This document shows positions 40,681 through 53,352 of a stretch of DNA of 64,000 nt, one piece after another (within the stretch, counting starts at the first letter, position 1; each line of letters starts with the position of its first letter). A program made the position numbers and the translations under genes. Source of the DNA: Raphanus sativus. Lineage: Eukaryota; Streptophyta; Magnoliopsida; Brassicales; Brassicaceae. The DNA is taken from assembly GCF_000801105.2 (NCBI RefSeq), contig NC_079516.1, positions 7,874,001 to 7,938,000 of the forward strand, written 5' to 3'. The notes below the pieces were generated by a model. That model was not told the origin of the DNA, ran no database searches, and saw only the letters and a list, made by a program, of their open reading frames with translations.

Positions 40681-41431
40681 ATCTGGATTTTGAAATCGAA
40701 ATTTTGCAGATCTAAATTTTGAAATCCACAAAACACTAAGAAACTAACAAAATGAAACGAGAATCAATTAAAGGATTTAGAAGAACAGAGATGGCTATGC
40801 GACGGGAAAAGAAATTAAAAACCCTAATTTCCCGGATCTGATATTGGGTTTAGCGATGGGAACAAAAAAGAAAGAGAATCACTAGTGTACAGAGGCGAGC
40901 AGCCAAAACATAATCACAAACGGGATCAACTGGAGCAAGACAATGTATAAAAGAAAACGATGAAGCAAAGGGTAAGACGAACCGTACCTGCCATGGGGGG
41001 GGGAGTTCGAGAACAACGGCGAAGAAGAATGTCGGAGGCGAGCAAGAGGATGGTGGTTAGGGAAGAAGAAAGTCGGAGGCGAGCACGAGGACGGTAGGGT
41101 TCGAGAGAGAAGAAAGTAAAAAGAGACGAAAATGGGGGAGAGAGTTCGAGAGAAAAGATGAAAAGGTTAGATCGAAAAAAGAAACTGGGCTCTAATGAAA
41201 TTCAAATTTGGTCTGCTGCAAGAGGAACCTGTATGAGTGTGGTTTGGTTTGTCTAAATTGGACCAAAATCGATTCTGGTCTAAAGCAAGGACATAGGAGT
41301 CTTTTGAGCAAACAACAATAGAAAGAAAGTATGTAACAAGTGGTAAGTAGCTTACTGTGAAAATAGAAAGACAAAAAGTGGCATGGAAAGTAAAAAATTC
41401 TATTTTTTTTTTCCTGAATTATAAATGATAA
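40681..41431. other. Spacer with purine-rich duplicated patch
   Basis: AGTCGGAGGCGAGCACGAGG (41070) repeats TGTCGGAGGCGAGCAAGAGG (41031), a diverged duplication of about 40 bp. The GA-rich strand read in reverse looks like a CT-rich leader, but no gene body follows. Confidence 0.35.
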
Positions 41432-42310
41432 CTAGATTAGGACCCGCCCTAAAGGGCGGAAATTGATTTGTCAAATTTCAATTAATAATATATGGTATAT
41501 ATAATATGTGTATATAATATTATATATATTTTGTGTAACATTTATATATATACATATTAGACATATATATATAATATTTTATTAAATATATATAGAATTT
41601 AATAGTGTTATAATTTGTGTTGTACTTGTTATTAATTTGTATTTAATTTTCTTTCATTTTTAGTATAACAATTTGCCTTATCACACCTTTTATCTTTTAA
41701 CTTATACACATAGTTATGCCCGTTTTCAAAAAAAAAAACTTATACACATAGTCTCGTAAAATGTAATATATAAAAAACATATTTAAAAAATTTACTGATC
41801 ATATGCCACCATTATTTGTTTGTTTGAACAAAAAAAAATCATGTTCTTGCATAATTGTGTATGTTGTGATATGATGTAGGTGAAGAGTAAATATATGGAA
41901 GTAAAGTTAGTGATACGAACATGAGCCTATGTTGGTCTATGCCACAATTATTTGGTTTTTGGAAGATCAATGAGCATAAGCATACACGGTCTTTGTATGC
42001 TTACATTGTAAATGAGTCGGATATTTTTTCTCTTATGTCTGGAATGATATGGAACTCGTTGATTTAAGAGTGGTTCAGTTTTATATGATCTAATTATATT
42101 AAGAGATTAACCAAAAATATTATAAAAGTATTACTTGTTAGGTTTAACTAATCTATGTTGGTTAAGATTTGGTTTAATTTAAGTTGGTAGGTTACATTGT
42201 ATAGGAGGCATGATATATTTTAGCAACAACTATAAAAGAGTCCAAAATTTAAATGAGAACTTCAAACAGTAGATAATCCCTAAATTAATAGATTAGATTT
42301 TAAAAAAATA
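41432..42310 (-). mobile_element. Helitron 3' part, copy B (inverted relative to copy A)
   Basis: In reverse it ends with hairpin CCGCCCT TT AGGGCGG (41444-41459, perfect 7 bp stem), a short spacer and CTAG (41432-41435) before a host T. The sequence matches 20900-21771 closely along its length with scattered substitutions and a few indels; similarity stops near 42310. Confidence 0.7.
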
Positions 42311-42632
42311 TACTACTATATATCGTATTTTAGATAAAAGAAATCCAGAGAAACCCGACAAATTCATTTGGTGGGACTCAATACTCTGACGTGGCATTGT
42401 CAGTGTTTATTGTTTTTGTTATCTTAGGAATTTACATGACGGCTCACTAATCAACGAGATATTGTAATCCTACCACTCTCGTCAAGCCACTTAAGTAGTT
42501 AACGCGGCTGTCACGTATAACGTCCTTGAAAAGCTGTGAGGTTAGCTTTCTTTCTTTTTTTCTTTTAACTCTGTCCTTGATTGTATTTATATCTACAGAG
42601 AGATATTTAAGCGAACGAGTAGCGTCGACAGA

Positions 42633-43523
42633 GGGAAAACGACTATTTCATGCCCAATATATCGTGATATGTTCAATTCACACCCGACTTATATGGCTGT
42701 GCCAAAACATACCTGAACTTATATGGCTGTGTCAAAACATACCCAACTTATATATTTTTTTGACAAAATCATACACCAATCACCACATCAGCTGTCATGT
42801 CATCTATTTTTGCTCGCGTTGATGCAACGTCAGCTAATTTTACTAACAAATATGCCATGTATATATATATTTTTAAAGCTAAATAATTTTGTTATGAAAA
42901 TAAACTTTTAGAAAATATTTTTTTTTTATTTTTATTATTTAGTAAAATTAACAAAAATAATTAATTAATTAAATTCTAATCTTATATAAGAGATTTCGAT
43001 CATCAAAAATCGTCCTTATAAGAGTTATATATGTATTTTAATGATTTAAATCCAATGCAAGTTTGCAATACGTCTGCAATACTAGCATTGGATTTGAATC
43101 ATTACAATACATATATAACTCTTATAAGGACGGTTTTTGATAGGATCGAAATAATTACGAATATATCTTTTATATAAGATTAGAACTTAATTAATTAATT
43201 ATTTTTTGTTAATTTTACTAAATAATAAATAAAATTTTATATTTTCTAAAAGTTTATTTTCATAACAAAATTATTTAGTTTTTTAAAAAGATTATATACA
43301 TGGTATATTTATTAGCAAAATTAGGTGACGTTGTATACATGCGAGCAAAAATAGATGACATAGCAGCTGATGTGACGACTGGTGTATAATTTTGCCAAAA
43401 AATATAAATTGGGTATGTTTTGGCACAGTCATATAAGTTCAAGTATATTTTAGCACAGTCATATAAGTCGGGTATGAATTAAACGTATCGAGATATCTTG
43501 AGGATGAAGTGGCCGTTTTCCCC
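42633..43523. mobile_element. Fold-back (MULE-like) element, 891 bp
   Basis: The two halves are inverted copies of each other, each about 400 bp, around a centre near 43065. The ends are GGGAAAACGACTATTTCATG and its diverged partner (GAAGTGGCCGTTTTCCCC in reverse). GTCGACAGA flanks both sides (42624-42632 and 43524-43532), a 9 bp duplication typical of Mutator-like elements. The arms carry inverted CTTATATGGCTGTGCCAAAA motifs. No transposase coding, and the transcript would form a long hairpin. Confidence 0.85.
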
Positions 43524-43532
43524 GTCGACAGA

Positions 43533-44745
43533 GGAAACAAGATCCAAGCCGACGAATTGACATAGAACCATCTTCCACGTGTCATGACTGTTATCAACCG
43601 CATCAACCATTCTGAGACCACGTGGATATCTTCGTGTTTTGTCATGCACGCGTCTCCAAACACGTGTGGTGTTACAGTAGATATGAATATTACTGTTTTT
43701 GTCTAGTTAATCGACTTTCATTAACTGCGAGTTATATACATGAATCCTGACCATTGACCAAATTATTTGCTGATACTTCAATTACAGAATCTAATATATC
43801 AACGTGGGCCCTAATACACGTCACGTTCACTCATCTTATATATTCCTTGTATTTCACAGTATAAATAGTTTCAGGTTTTTTAAAATATAACTAATTTACA
43901 TATTTTAATACAATTTTTATTTATTTGATACTAATCAAATAATGCATATTTTCAATTATTGTCTGATTTATCTATTACTTCAGGACTTCGAAAATGTACC
44001 TTTGGAATGCCAATAAGCATGCAATGAAAAAATTGAAGTTCTCTAGTTCACTTTGATATTAATATTTTTTCATAATTTTTTTTTTAACTTCAAGTAGCAT
44101 AGTTTTATAATATTAGTGGCAAGTTAAAAAAAACTTTGTCAGTGGTAGTTAAACACTTTATATATGATTACTGATTGATTAGATATTTAGTTCGATTTTA
44201 AAATCGTCTAAACAAACCTTTAAAAAGTAACTGAAAAAATTATTTAGTTTATGATTGATTTGTGGACTAAACATTAAATTAACTATTTAAATTTAATAAT
44301 GAATTAGAGTAAAAATGAAAATTTTTGAATAGTTTAATTATTTTACTTTCTAACTAATGTTACTTTAAATATTTTCTTCTCATGTCCTATTTTTATATTA
44401 TTCTATCGAAAGGAGTTACCTATTTATATATTTATAAATTTTATTTATTATTTTAGAAAATTAAGCAGTATTTTAATATGAATTAATAAAAAAACATAAC
44501 AAGAAAAATAAAAAGACAAAAAAAACAAAAGAAATAAAAATGAGATAGTTAGGGTGAACATGACGGTAGTGGTGAAAAACTCAACTATATTTTTTTTAAA
44601 GAGGGAGGAGCAATTCCCCATTGGCAACTAAATGCAGGCCCCACATTTCTCAGAAGTTCCGTGATCTCGACTTGGGTGAACAAGGTCCCACATGCATTCT
44701 TTTTTTTTTCTCATCTAAGCCGTTGAGTTTTGATTCAATCAACGA
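43533..44745. other. Spacer
   Basis: AT-rich DNA with ACACGTG and CACGTGTC words at 43575-43671. No gene or defined repeat seen. Confidence 0.4.
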
Positions 44746-44750
44746 CTCAG

Positions 44751-45371
44751 GTGTTGACTGGTTTTCCCGCTACCACCCGCAAACGCAGCTTTTGCGGTTT
44801 ATAGCGGTTGTTGGCGTTTCGAAACAATCACAGAAAACGCTACAAATCGCTTCAAACCGCTCCGAACCTCTTAAAATCAAAAGCTGGTTCCAGCTAGCGT
44901 TTGCGGTTGCGGGCGGTTGCGGGAGGATAAATTTTTTTCTTTAAAAACTGAATAAATAAAAATAATACTAAAAATATCCAATAAAAATTTTCAATTGAAA
45001 TAATAAAAATTGTAAAATGTATTCATATTATATTTAATTTATATTATAAAAATTCAAAACTAAAATATTTTCTATAAATTTTTAAAATTGAATAATATGA
45101 TTTTATAAATATAAATTTTATATTTATCATATTATTATGATTTTTAATATTTTTATAATTACATAAAATGTAAATATTGTTAAATTATTATTTAACAGAT
45201 GTTGCGTTTTGTAGTTTACCAGTCATAAGAGTCCCGCAAACGCAACAATTTCTAACAGCTATACCAGTCGTACAAATCTCTAAAAAACGCTTAAAACCGC
45301 AACCACCCGCACCCGCAAACTCCCGCAACCGCAACCGCAACCGCAACCGCTGCGGTTACACCAGTCAGACC
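44751..45371. mobile_element. MITE-like element with GCGGTTGCGG ends
   Basis: The left end (GTGTTGACTGGT, then CCACCCGCAAACGCAGC) and right end (AACCGCTGCGGTTACACCAG) are imperfect inverted repeats rich in GCGGTTGCGG. CTCAG adjoins both ends (44746-44750, 45372-45376). The centre is AT-rich. The superfamily is unclear; hAT is possible but no 8 bp duplication was resolved. Confidence 0.55.
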
Positions 45372-45417
45372 CTCAGATTAATCGATCGGATGCCAACTCA
45401 ACACCGTTTTATAGTTT

Positions 45418-46262
45418 TTTTCCCTCCTCTAGTATTATATTTTATTAAAGGTGCAAGGCCCAAAACCGGACCAAGCCCAAACCTTAACAGGGACCAAACA
45501 AGGCCCATTACAAACGAAACCATAAGCCCGACATAGGGCACCCGAAAAACGGCCTTAAAGCCCAAACCTGAAACAAACGCTGCGTTTCAATGCCACGCGT
45601 CCACTAGTTACCCCAAACCGTCCACGTGCGTCAAACTATCGAATACATGAGACACACGTCAGCTAACAACCCTTCGTGATCCAGAGCCGAGATTTACGCC
45701 GGAACTCAGCGCCGACAAACCACCGCCCCCATTTCGCCGCTAAAACTTTTCCACCAGAGAGGTTCATCGAGCCTGTCCCAAGATCTCGTCAGGATCCTAA
45801 TTTACCACTTGCGACGTTGAACCACTCCCTTCTCTCGTTTCTTCACCACTGAGACCTAAACCGCCGAAGAAACGAAGCCAGACGCCCAAAAGACGAGAAC
45901 CGAACCAAAGAGGAACCAAAAACCGATGACCATCCTCGATCATCATCAAACCACAGATCTTTTCCGAAAGTCGACGAGGCTCAGTTGAGGAAGCCGCCAC
46001 CCCCCGAAGTTTAAAGCCGGCGACGACTGAGCTTTGGAAGCCTCACCATCCCGGATGCTTAATCGATCATTGAGATCGAGACCAAAACCCATAGATCCTT
46101 TTCTAGATATATATACACGAAAGGAGAACACTAAAAGAGACACGAAACCGGATCGACGGTGGCTCAAAGAGCGAAACCGTCGGCCGGAAAGCAGTTATGA
46201 TCTGAGTTCTTAGAGAGAGGTCAGAGGATGAGAGAGAAAGATTTTTTTAACAAAAAGATTTT
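45418..46262 (-). mobile_element. GC-rich non-LTR retroposon 4 (845 bp) with 17 bp target duplication
   Basis: ACACCGTTTTATAGTTT lies at 45401-45417 and 46263-46279. The minus-strand element shares with retroposon 1 a 5' block (TTCCGGCCGACGG then CCACCGTCG and TCCGG) and a 3' block rich in GGGCTT/GGGCCTT with TGTCGGGCTT. It has no domain-bearing open frame. Confidence 0.8.
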
Positions 46263-46378
46263 ACACCGTTTTATAGTTTGATAACACTTTCTGCCGATTC
46301 AAATTACAAAAGAAAATAAGATAAATAAAAGTTTTAATAGCTAGCAATGACAAGATAAATAAAACGGTGGTATAATTT

Positions 46379-46685
46379 TTTTTTCCGTCAATTTTTTATA
46401 TTAAATAAAAGGGCAGAGCCCATAACACTAAACAAAGCCAAGTCCGACAAACATGGACCCGAGCCTAATCCGAAATACACTTAGAACAGTAAAATACAAT
46501 AAAATTGGGCTAAAGGCCCAAATCGAACCCACTGATTTGCAGAAATCCTAATCCCCCCAACTCTGTTTCTGCCTCCATCCGATGGATTCGCCGGAACGGC
46601 GCCTTAACAGAAGCAAACAACTCGTCTACCTTCATCACCGGTGGTCCTCCGTCGAGATCGTCAATCAGACATACCGAGAACTCTT
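46379..46685 (-). mobile_element. GC-rich non-LTR retroposon 5 (307 bp, 5'-truncated)
   Basis: CGGTGGTATAATTT at 46365-46378 and CGGTGGTATTATTT at 46686-46699 form a 14 bp duplication with one change. Read in reverse, it ends ATTGACGG plus a run of A, matching the GACGG-A tail of retroposon 1. Its shortness suggests 5' truncation. Confidence 0.7.
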
Positions 46686-46699
46686 CGGTGGTATTATTT

Positions 46700-47768
46700 A
46701 TTTGATTTTATTTTACTATTAGATTCTAAGAATTAAAAGTTCAAATATTCATAGTCATTTGACGTTTTTATGGTTTTGGTAAATTTATTAAATAAGTAAT
46801 ATCTACATAAATTAATAAGTAAATAGTTAGAGGAAAAAACAAATACCAACCATTTATTTACTGCAGTTCCAACAAAAAGCCACAAAGAAGGTAAAGTATT
46901 AGCTATTTGATTGACTTCGAGAGCAGCAGATGAGAAGAGAGGTCGAGAAGTGGAACCTACTATGATTAATTTTACCGGTTGGATCGGTGTGTAGGTGGTC
47001 ACAAAGATTCCATTTCGATAGTATATTGCCTTTACCAGGGTCTTTGTTTACCGGTTGTAGCCAGTGATACATTATTTTGGGTAAAAATAACATAAAATAA
47101 TACCATTTTTGTACGTGTATATGTCAGTATTTTGTCTTCTTTTTCACACGAGTCGTCGCGATTAGTGGACAACAATGCAATATAAAGTAAATTTTATAGC
47201 ATTATAATAATGCTATTAATTTACTTTAATTTAAATAATATTATCTGTTGTTCGATATTTAATTGTTTCTTTTCAAATTCTTTTTAATTTCTCGACGCGA
47301 TAAAAGTCAATACAGTATTGGTCGAGATTACATACACGGCAGCCTGTGCGATGTCAAGTCTCGACACGTGGCAACTTAGTGTTTAATAACTTGGTATAGT
47401 AGTCCAAATAATATTTTCAAACGAACATTAACAAACAATTTTGAAAAAAATACAATACTACTCATTTTTGAATGGGCCCCACAGTGGATGCTGACTATTG
47501 AAATAATAAAAAGAGGAGTACGTTTTTGGTAATAAAATAAAGAAAATATATAGGTTATTGATTGATGTGAGATCTCTACAATGGAGGGTGGAGATGTCGT
47601 GACGCTGGTAAGTAACAAGTCGGAGACCGTTGGATGCATTCACACGGACGGTGAAGATTGGGAAAAAGGTTTTTACTGGGAGGGAGATATGAGCCGTGGA
47701 TCTATTCGCTCCTGCTTTTATTATGAGGGGAGCACAAATAAAGGAGATAATGGGAAGTAGCTAGTATA
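46700..47768. other. Spacer and TIC promoter region
   Basis: AT-rich spacer; no gene seen. The final part before the TIC leader has GGTGGAGATGTCG and TTTATTATGAGGGGAGC, but no certain TATA box. Confidence 0.4.
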
Positions 47769-47808
47769 GAGAGAGAGATAGAAGAAAGAGAGAGAGAGAG
47801 AGAGAGAT
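47769..47808 (+). repeat. GA microsatellite in the TIC leader
   Basis: Uninterrupted and near-uninterrupted GA repeats, 10-50 bases before the TIC start codon, probably in the 5' UTR. Confidence 0.8.
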
Positions 47809-47818
47809 TAGGAAGAAG

Positions 47819-50800
47819 ATGGATAGAAACAGAGAAGCTAGAAGAGTACCACCCATGGCGGCGGCGGCTACCGGAAACGCCTTGTCACGGCGGAGACATA
47901 GAGCCGGAAGTTTCAGAGATTCTCCAGGTTTGTTGTTAAATCAATTTTCTTCTTCAGATCTGAGAGAAACGGTTTGATTTTGTGATTGTTTTGGTTACAG
48001 AGGAGGAAGGTCCGGTGGAGTTACAGGAGGCGGCGAGGCTGAGAGATCGAGGAGGGAGTGGGAAGAAGGAACGAGATCGGGAACGTGATAGAGAACGAGA
48101 TCGCCGGAGTAAAAGGAGCAGAGGAGAACGTTTGATGATGGTTCACGGCGGCGGCGACGAAAGCTCGGAAGGGAGTGTCAACGACGATGAAGAATATGAC
48201 GACGGGGGAGCCACGGTGGTGAAGATGCATCCTCCTCCTCCGGCGAGTAGTATCTCCCCGGCCTCGTTCTCATCGTCTCTTTCGAATCATCATCACAACC
48301 AGAGGAAGAACTTTCCGCCGCAACCGACGAAAAGTTTCAGATCGCCGTCTCCTTTGCCGGCGCAGGTGACTTGGAAGGCGGCGGCGGATGAGATGATCGG
48401 AGTATCGGTTCCTAGAAAAGCTCGGTCAGGTAGAGAGGTGGAAACTACAATAGAATCATCTCTCTCTCGCTCGCTCATCAAATCTCCTTTTTAATTGGTT
48501 TATCTTATTATTATCTTCTTCTGTTTTGCACAGCTTGTACAAAGAGACCACATGAGTCATGGGCGTCAGGTTTACTTGCATCTTCTGGAGAGCACATCCA
48601 CCGCCAAGTATCTGCTTCTCCTTCTCCTCCTCCTCCAGCTCCTACATCTCCATCTTCATCCACTGTTTCAGTTCATCGGAAAAAGATGGTTAGTGGGACG
48701 AAACAAAAGCCACTCCCACTCCCTCTCCCGCCCAAGTCATCATCTCCTCCGGTTGCTGCTGTTCAAGACGAGATAGAGATCGAGATCGCTGAGGTGTTGT
48801 ACGGGATGATGAGGATGCCTCTCGCCACCACTTCAAAACAAGAATCCGAAGGAGGTGCAAAAACAACTGTGGATGTCGTCAACTCCAAAGTATCCAATTC
48901 TCAAACCCTTCTTCACTCTTCCACCACCATCAACGGCTCCTATAATGCCACCTCCATTGGTAAACTCCTCTCTTTTCATAACACGATCCCTTCTTGTTTT
49001 TTTTTTATCTCCTCATTTTTTCTTTTATCTCTCTCTCTTTGGTTTCAGCTCCTAAAAGAAAGAAGCAGAGGCATGTCAAATACGACAACGACGAGAACAG
49101 TCCCAGCTTACCATCACGAGCCCTTAAATCCGAAGCAGAAGCTCCTTCCGCTGATCAGCTCAAGAGATCAGGATCCGCTGAAGAAAGCAGCTCGGTATTG
49201 GATTCGACTAATCCACAGGCCAGAGACAGCACAGCAGCGTTAGATTCGAGATCAGCTGAGAAAAAAGAAAGCGATATGTCCAAAGAGGAAACAGTAATGC
49301 CGAAAGTTGAATCTTCTTCCTCAGGAGTTAGATCGGATGGTGACGGAGCTACTACCATTTCTGGAGCTAAATCGTAAGCACACGATCTTATGATCTATAA
49401 CATTAAATGTGACTTTTCTACCTTTATTCTGGTGCTTAGAGACGTATTTTCTTTTTTTTTTTTAATCATGCAGAAGCTCACTGGAAAAAGAGAAGTTTGA
49501 GATAGATCTGATGGTAAGTTTCAGCTTTTCTTTTTTTTTTAATTTCCTCCATTTTTTTAATATTATCCAAATTTTATTTTTAAAAATCGGTTTAGGCCCC
49601 ACCGCCGGTTAGATCGTCATCGGAGAGAGGGGTTGAAATTGAAGGTGTGGCAGCCGAAGCTAAACCTAAAGCCACGGAAGTGGAAACGGTGAGTGGGACC
49701 ACCTACTTTTGTTTGGTGATAATATCCATCATTACTTTATTTGTCTTTTTGGGGGCTCTCTTTTCTTATCTTGTTCTCTCATCCCATTCTTTTTTAATTC
49801 TCTACCGTGTCACGTATGCATGATGAAAGCAGGAAGCTAAGCCTCTGCTCAAGGAAGATGGAGGTGGTGCGACAGTTCTCGAGTCCGAAGGGAAGAAGAG
49901 ACCTAGAACGGTGGTGGAAACTGAACCTCATAAGCCAAACAAGAGTTGTGAACTTAAACTCGACTTGGATAAATCTGATCACGTGGGTGTGGTAAACAAG
50001 CATCATCATGTTCAGAAACAGCCACCGCAACAACAAGTATTTGTTCCAGAAAAAACAGGTAACTAAAGCCATTTCGTTTTTCTTGAGTTTCCAGTCTTAC
50101 TCTTTCGCAAGTTTTTTTTATTCCCTTCTCTGAATTTCCAGCTCAAGCTAAGCCTTTGCCTATGCATATGTCAATGCCTGGCTGGCCTGGGGGTCTTCCT
50201 ACAATGGGGTATTCTTTTTGTAAACTTTAACAATTGGAACTTTGTGGAAGTCTCTTTTTTTTTTGTTTCACTTGAATTAATATGATTACTCTTTGATTAT
50301 TAAACAGATACATGCCGCCTACGCAAGGAATTGTCCCTACGGATACTAGTTCCTTATCATCTGCGGCAATGCAGGTAATTTCCGTTACTTTCCGATCGAT
50401 TCAAAGAATCCTCTCTACATTTATTTACTGATTTTAAATTTTTGATCTCTTGCAGCCTCCTCCGCATTTACTTTTTAACCAACCGAGGCCTAAGAGATGT
50501 GCAACACACTGCTATATCGCTCGGAATATTCAATCTCACCAGCAGTTCACAAAGATGAATCCGTTCTGGCCTGCAGCACCAGGCTCATCTCCATTGTATG
50601 GGACCAAGGCCAGCAATCTCAGTCTTATGCCTCCCACAGAACTCCAAGGGACTGTTTTGGGAAGAAGTTCCAATCCTGCTCCAGATAAGAACTCTAAATC
50701 TACTTCCAAAAGCTCAGATACAGCTCAGAGAAATCATATTTTGCTTCAGCAAGCTCTACCTCAAGGTGCAGCGAATAACATCATGGTTAGTTTGTTTATT

Positions 50801-53352
50801 GTCGTCTAAGCATGCTTTTTTTTTTTGTGCACAGTCTAAGCATGCTTCTCATATCAAGTTTTTGTCGTCATTCTTGCAAGCTGATTGTTTTTCTTTCCTT
50901 TTTTCTTTTATGATAGCATGGTCCGACATTCATTTTCCCCATGGGCCAGCAGCCTCATACAGCTGCTACAATAGCTGCCGCATCTGTCAGACCTCCTAAC
51001 AGTGGTAACACAGCTTCTCCTGCTGCGACAGCTACTGCGAACTCCATGAATGGCTCTGCTTCAGCTTCTCAAGTTGGTGCCCCAACAATGACCTTCAGTT
51101 ATTCGGGCATGCCAGGCAATGAAACGCAGTACCTGGCCATCTTGCAGAATAATGGCTATCCGTTTCCAGTCCCGGCACATGTTGGTGCATCATCTGCTTA
51201 TAGAGGAGCTCCTGGCCAGCCGATACCATTTTTTAATGGTTCGTTCTACCCCTCCCAAATGATCCAGCCTCCATTTTCTCAGCCACAGAAGCAGCAACAG
51301 CAAGCTGGTCAAATGCTCCAGAGCCATGCTCCTAGCAACCAGAATGGAAGTGTTTCTACTGGTTCCTCAGCAGCACAAAAGCATCTGCAGAACCAACAGT
51401 TGAGGCCACCGATAAATCCCGGGAACTCCCAAGGATTTCCAACTCACAAAGTTCAATCCCAGCCTATGAGTTTCCAGCAGAGGCAACCTAGAGAAAATGC
51501 GACTCAACATAGCGAGACTGTAGGAGGAGATAGCCCATCAACCGCTGATAGTCGGGGTTCTCGTTCAAGTGTTGCCTATGGCCAGAACTATGGTATGCAG
51601 ATGCAACCAACTAACTTGGGTCTGATGAGTTCAGCAGCCCCAGCTGGTGGAGTTGTCGTATCCTCTAGCAATCATGGCGAAAAGAAACCACAGCAGGTTT
51701 CAAAGGCTGGTGGTGAATCGTTTCCGCCCCAGGGTTATGCCATGACGTTTGCGACATTCAACGGGGCTAATAGTACTCCTTCACTGAACATGTCAGCAAT
51801 TCCTCAAAATCACGCTATGTTCCACAGCATTCCGGAAGCAGCAAGGCAAGGTTATCAAATGATGGCAGCGAATGTTGCTGCTCAAGCAGCCCAGCAGAAA
51901 ATGAACTACAGTGCTCCTTCAGATGATGGAAAATCGGGGTCTAATACTACTACCAATACGAGGGAAGAACAAAGGAAAACGGGAGCAGCAACGGGGAAAA
52001 CGAGTGGCCTGAATGGTGCGCAATCTATTGCGTTCTCTAACAAACCCGACTTGGCTGATACATCTGTTTCTGCTGTAACGAGTGGTAGCATCGTTGATAC
52101 ATCCCGTTTGCACAACCATGGTTCTACTCAGCCACAGAGTTCCAGTTCTGTCCTGACGTCTCATCAGCAGCAGCAGCTGCAGCATTTGCAACAGCAACAT
52201 CAGCAGCAGCAGCAGCAGCAGCAGCATATGCAACGGAGTCAATTGCAGCAACCTTACACCACCATGTATCTCCAGAAGCAGCAACGGTATGCAACTTCAG
52301 TCGCTGCTTCTGCTGCTAAAACCAAAGGGCCTGTGGCGGCGAGTAATGGGAGTGGTTTCCCTGATCATAATATCTCTGTATCACCCGCGGGAAGCACTAA
52401 GTTTACAAATGCCAATTCAGGGTTTCCTCAAAACCTTGTCCAGTCAAGCAGCACTCAAGCACAGTCTCCTCAGTGGAAAAACAATTCACCCAGGGCATCA
52501 AACACTTCCCAAGCCCAGTCTCCGTCCATACTATCGCCATCATCATCTGCTGCCGCTGCATCGTCAGTAAGAAACGTATCGCATAAACAGCAAAGCCGTC
52601 CCCAGCAGTCGCAGATATCTTTTGCAGCAAACTCAAAACCTATGGCGTCTGGTTCGTCAATGCAGCAGGTGCAAGGAGGTACCAACAACCAGGCTCCGTC
52701 TCCACCAATGTTAGTTGGGTCACCTTCAACGTCTTCCGTCTCCAGAAGCGCGGGTGGGAGCCCAAGAACTACTGCTTCAGCTTCATCAGCTGTGAACAAA
52801 ACTGTACAAGCATCGTCGACTACTCACTCATCATCTCAGCCGCCCAAGAACCAGCAGTCTTCATCCGCAGCTTCTCCTGCGGGTGGAAGGAACAACGGTC
52901 CTTCAGTTCTGGGGAACCCGACTACAAGCTCTGGATCCAAGTCCCAACAACAACAGCAACAGTTGCCAAAGCATGGGTTGCAGCAACAGTCCCAGCTTTT
53001 CTTCTCTAATCCTTATATGCAATCTCAGCATCAACATCAACAGCAGCAGATCACCGTACCTCCTGGTGGTTATTACATTCAAAGACAACAGCAACAGCCA
53101 GGTTCATCAGCTGCTGCTTCCACCGCCGTTTGTCATCCAGTCAGCCTCTCCGCCTGTACCATAGGAGCCGTTACCACCACTTCAGATCCAGCGAAAGCCA
53201 TGGCTGCTGCAGCAGCAGCCAGTAACATGAAAGGAGGTGTGGGGAAGACGCAGCAACATCAGCTAGTGCCTCCAGGGTTTCCGTATGTACACGCGGTTCC
53301 CTCTGCGGTACAGGTAAAGCCCGTAGATCAGAAGCAGCAAGCCGGCGAGTGA
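47819..53352 (+). CDS. TIC: TIME FOR COFFEE (TIC) circadian regulator
   Basis: Eleven exons: 47819-47927, 48001-48429, 48534-48959, 49049-49373, 49474-49513, 49596-49688, 49833-50058, 50142-50208, 50308-50374, 50456-50785, 50917-53352. All joins are in frame; 1515 residues, against about 1550 in Arabidopsis TIC (At3g22380). TIC is a large nuclear protein needed for normal clock amplitude, and acts in metabolic and jasmonate signalling. Visible parts: MDRNREARR and RRRHRAGSFRDSP at the start, a charged RD/ER repeat (RERDRERDRRSKRSRGER) that looks nuclear-localising, EIEIAEVLYGMMRMP, PKRKKQRHVKY, the conserved KRCATHCYIARNIQSHQQF in exon 10, and a 2.4 kb last exon rich in Gln and Ser with a poly-Gln run at 52184-52231. 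It ends QVKPVDQKQQAGE. No catalytic domain is evident. Confidence 0.95.

Noticed and set aside
34875..46685. Host genes in the GC-rich blocks
   Set aside because: Each block is bounded by target duplications and has no conserved domain, so they are insertions.
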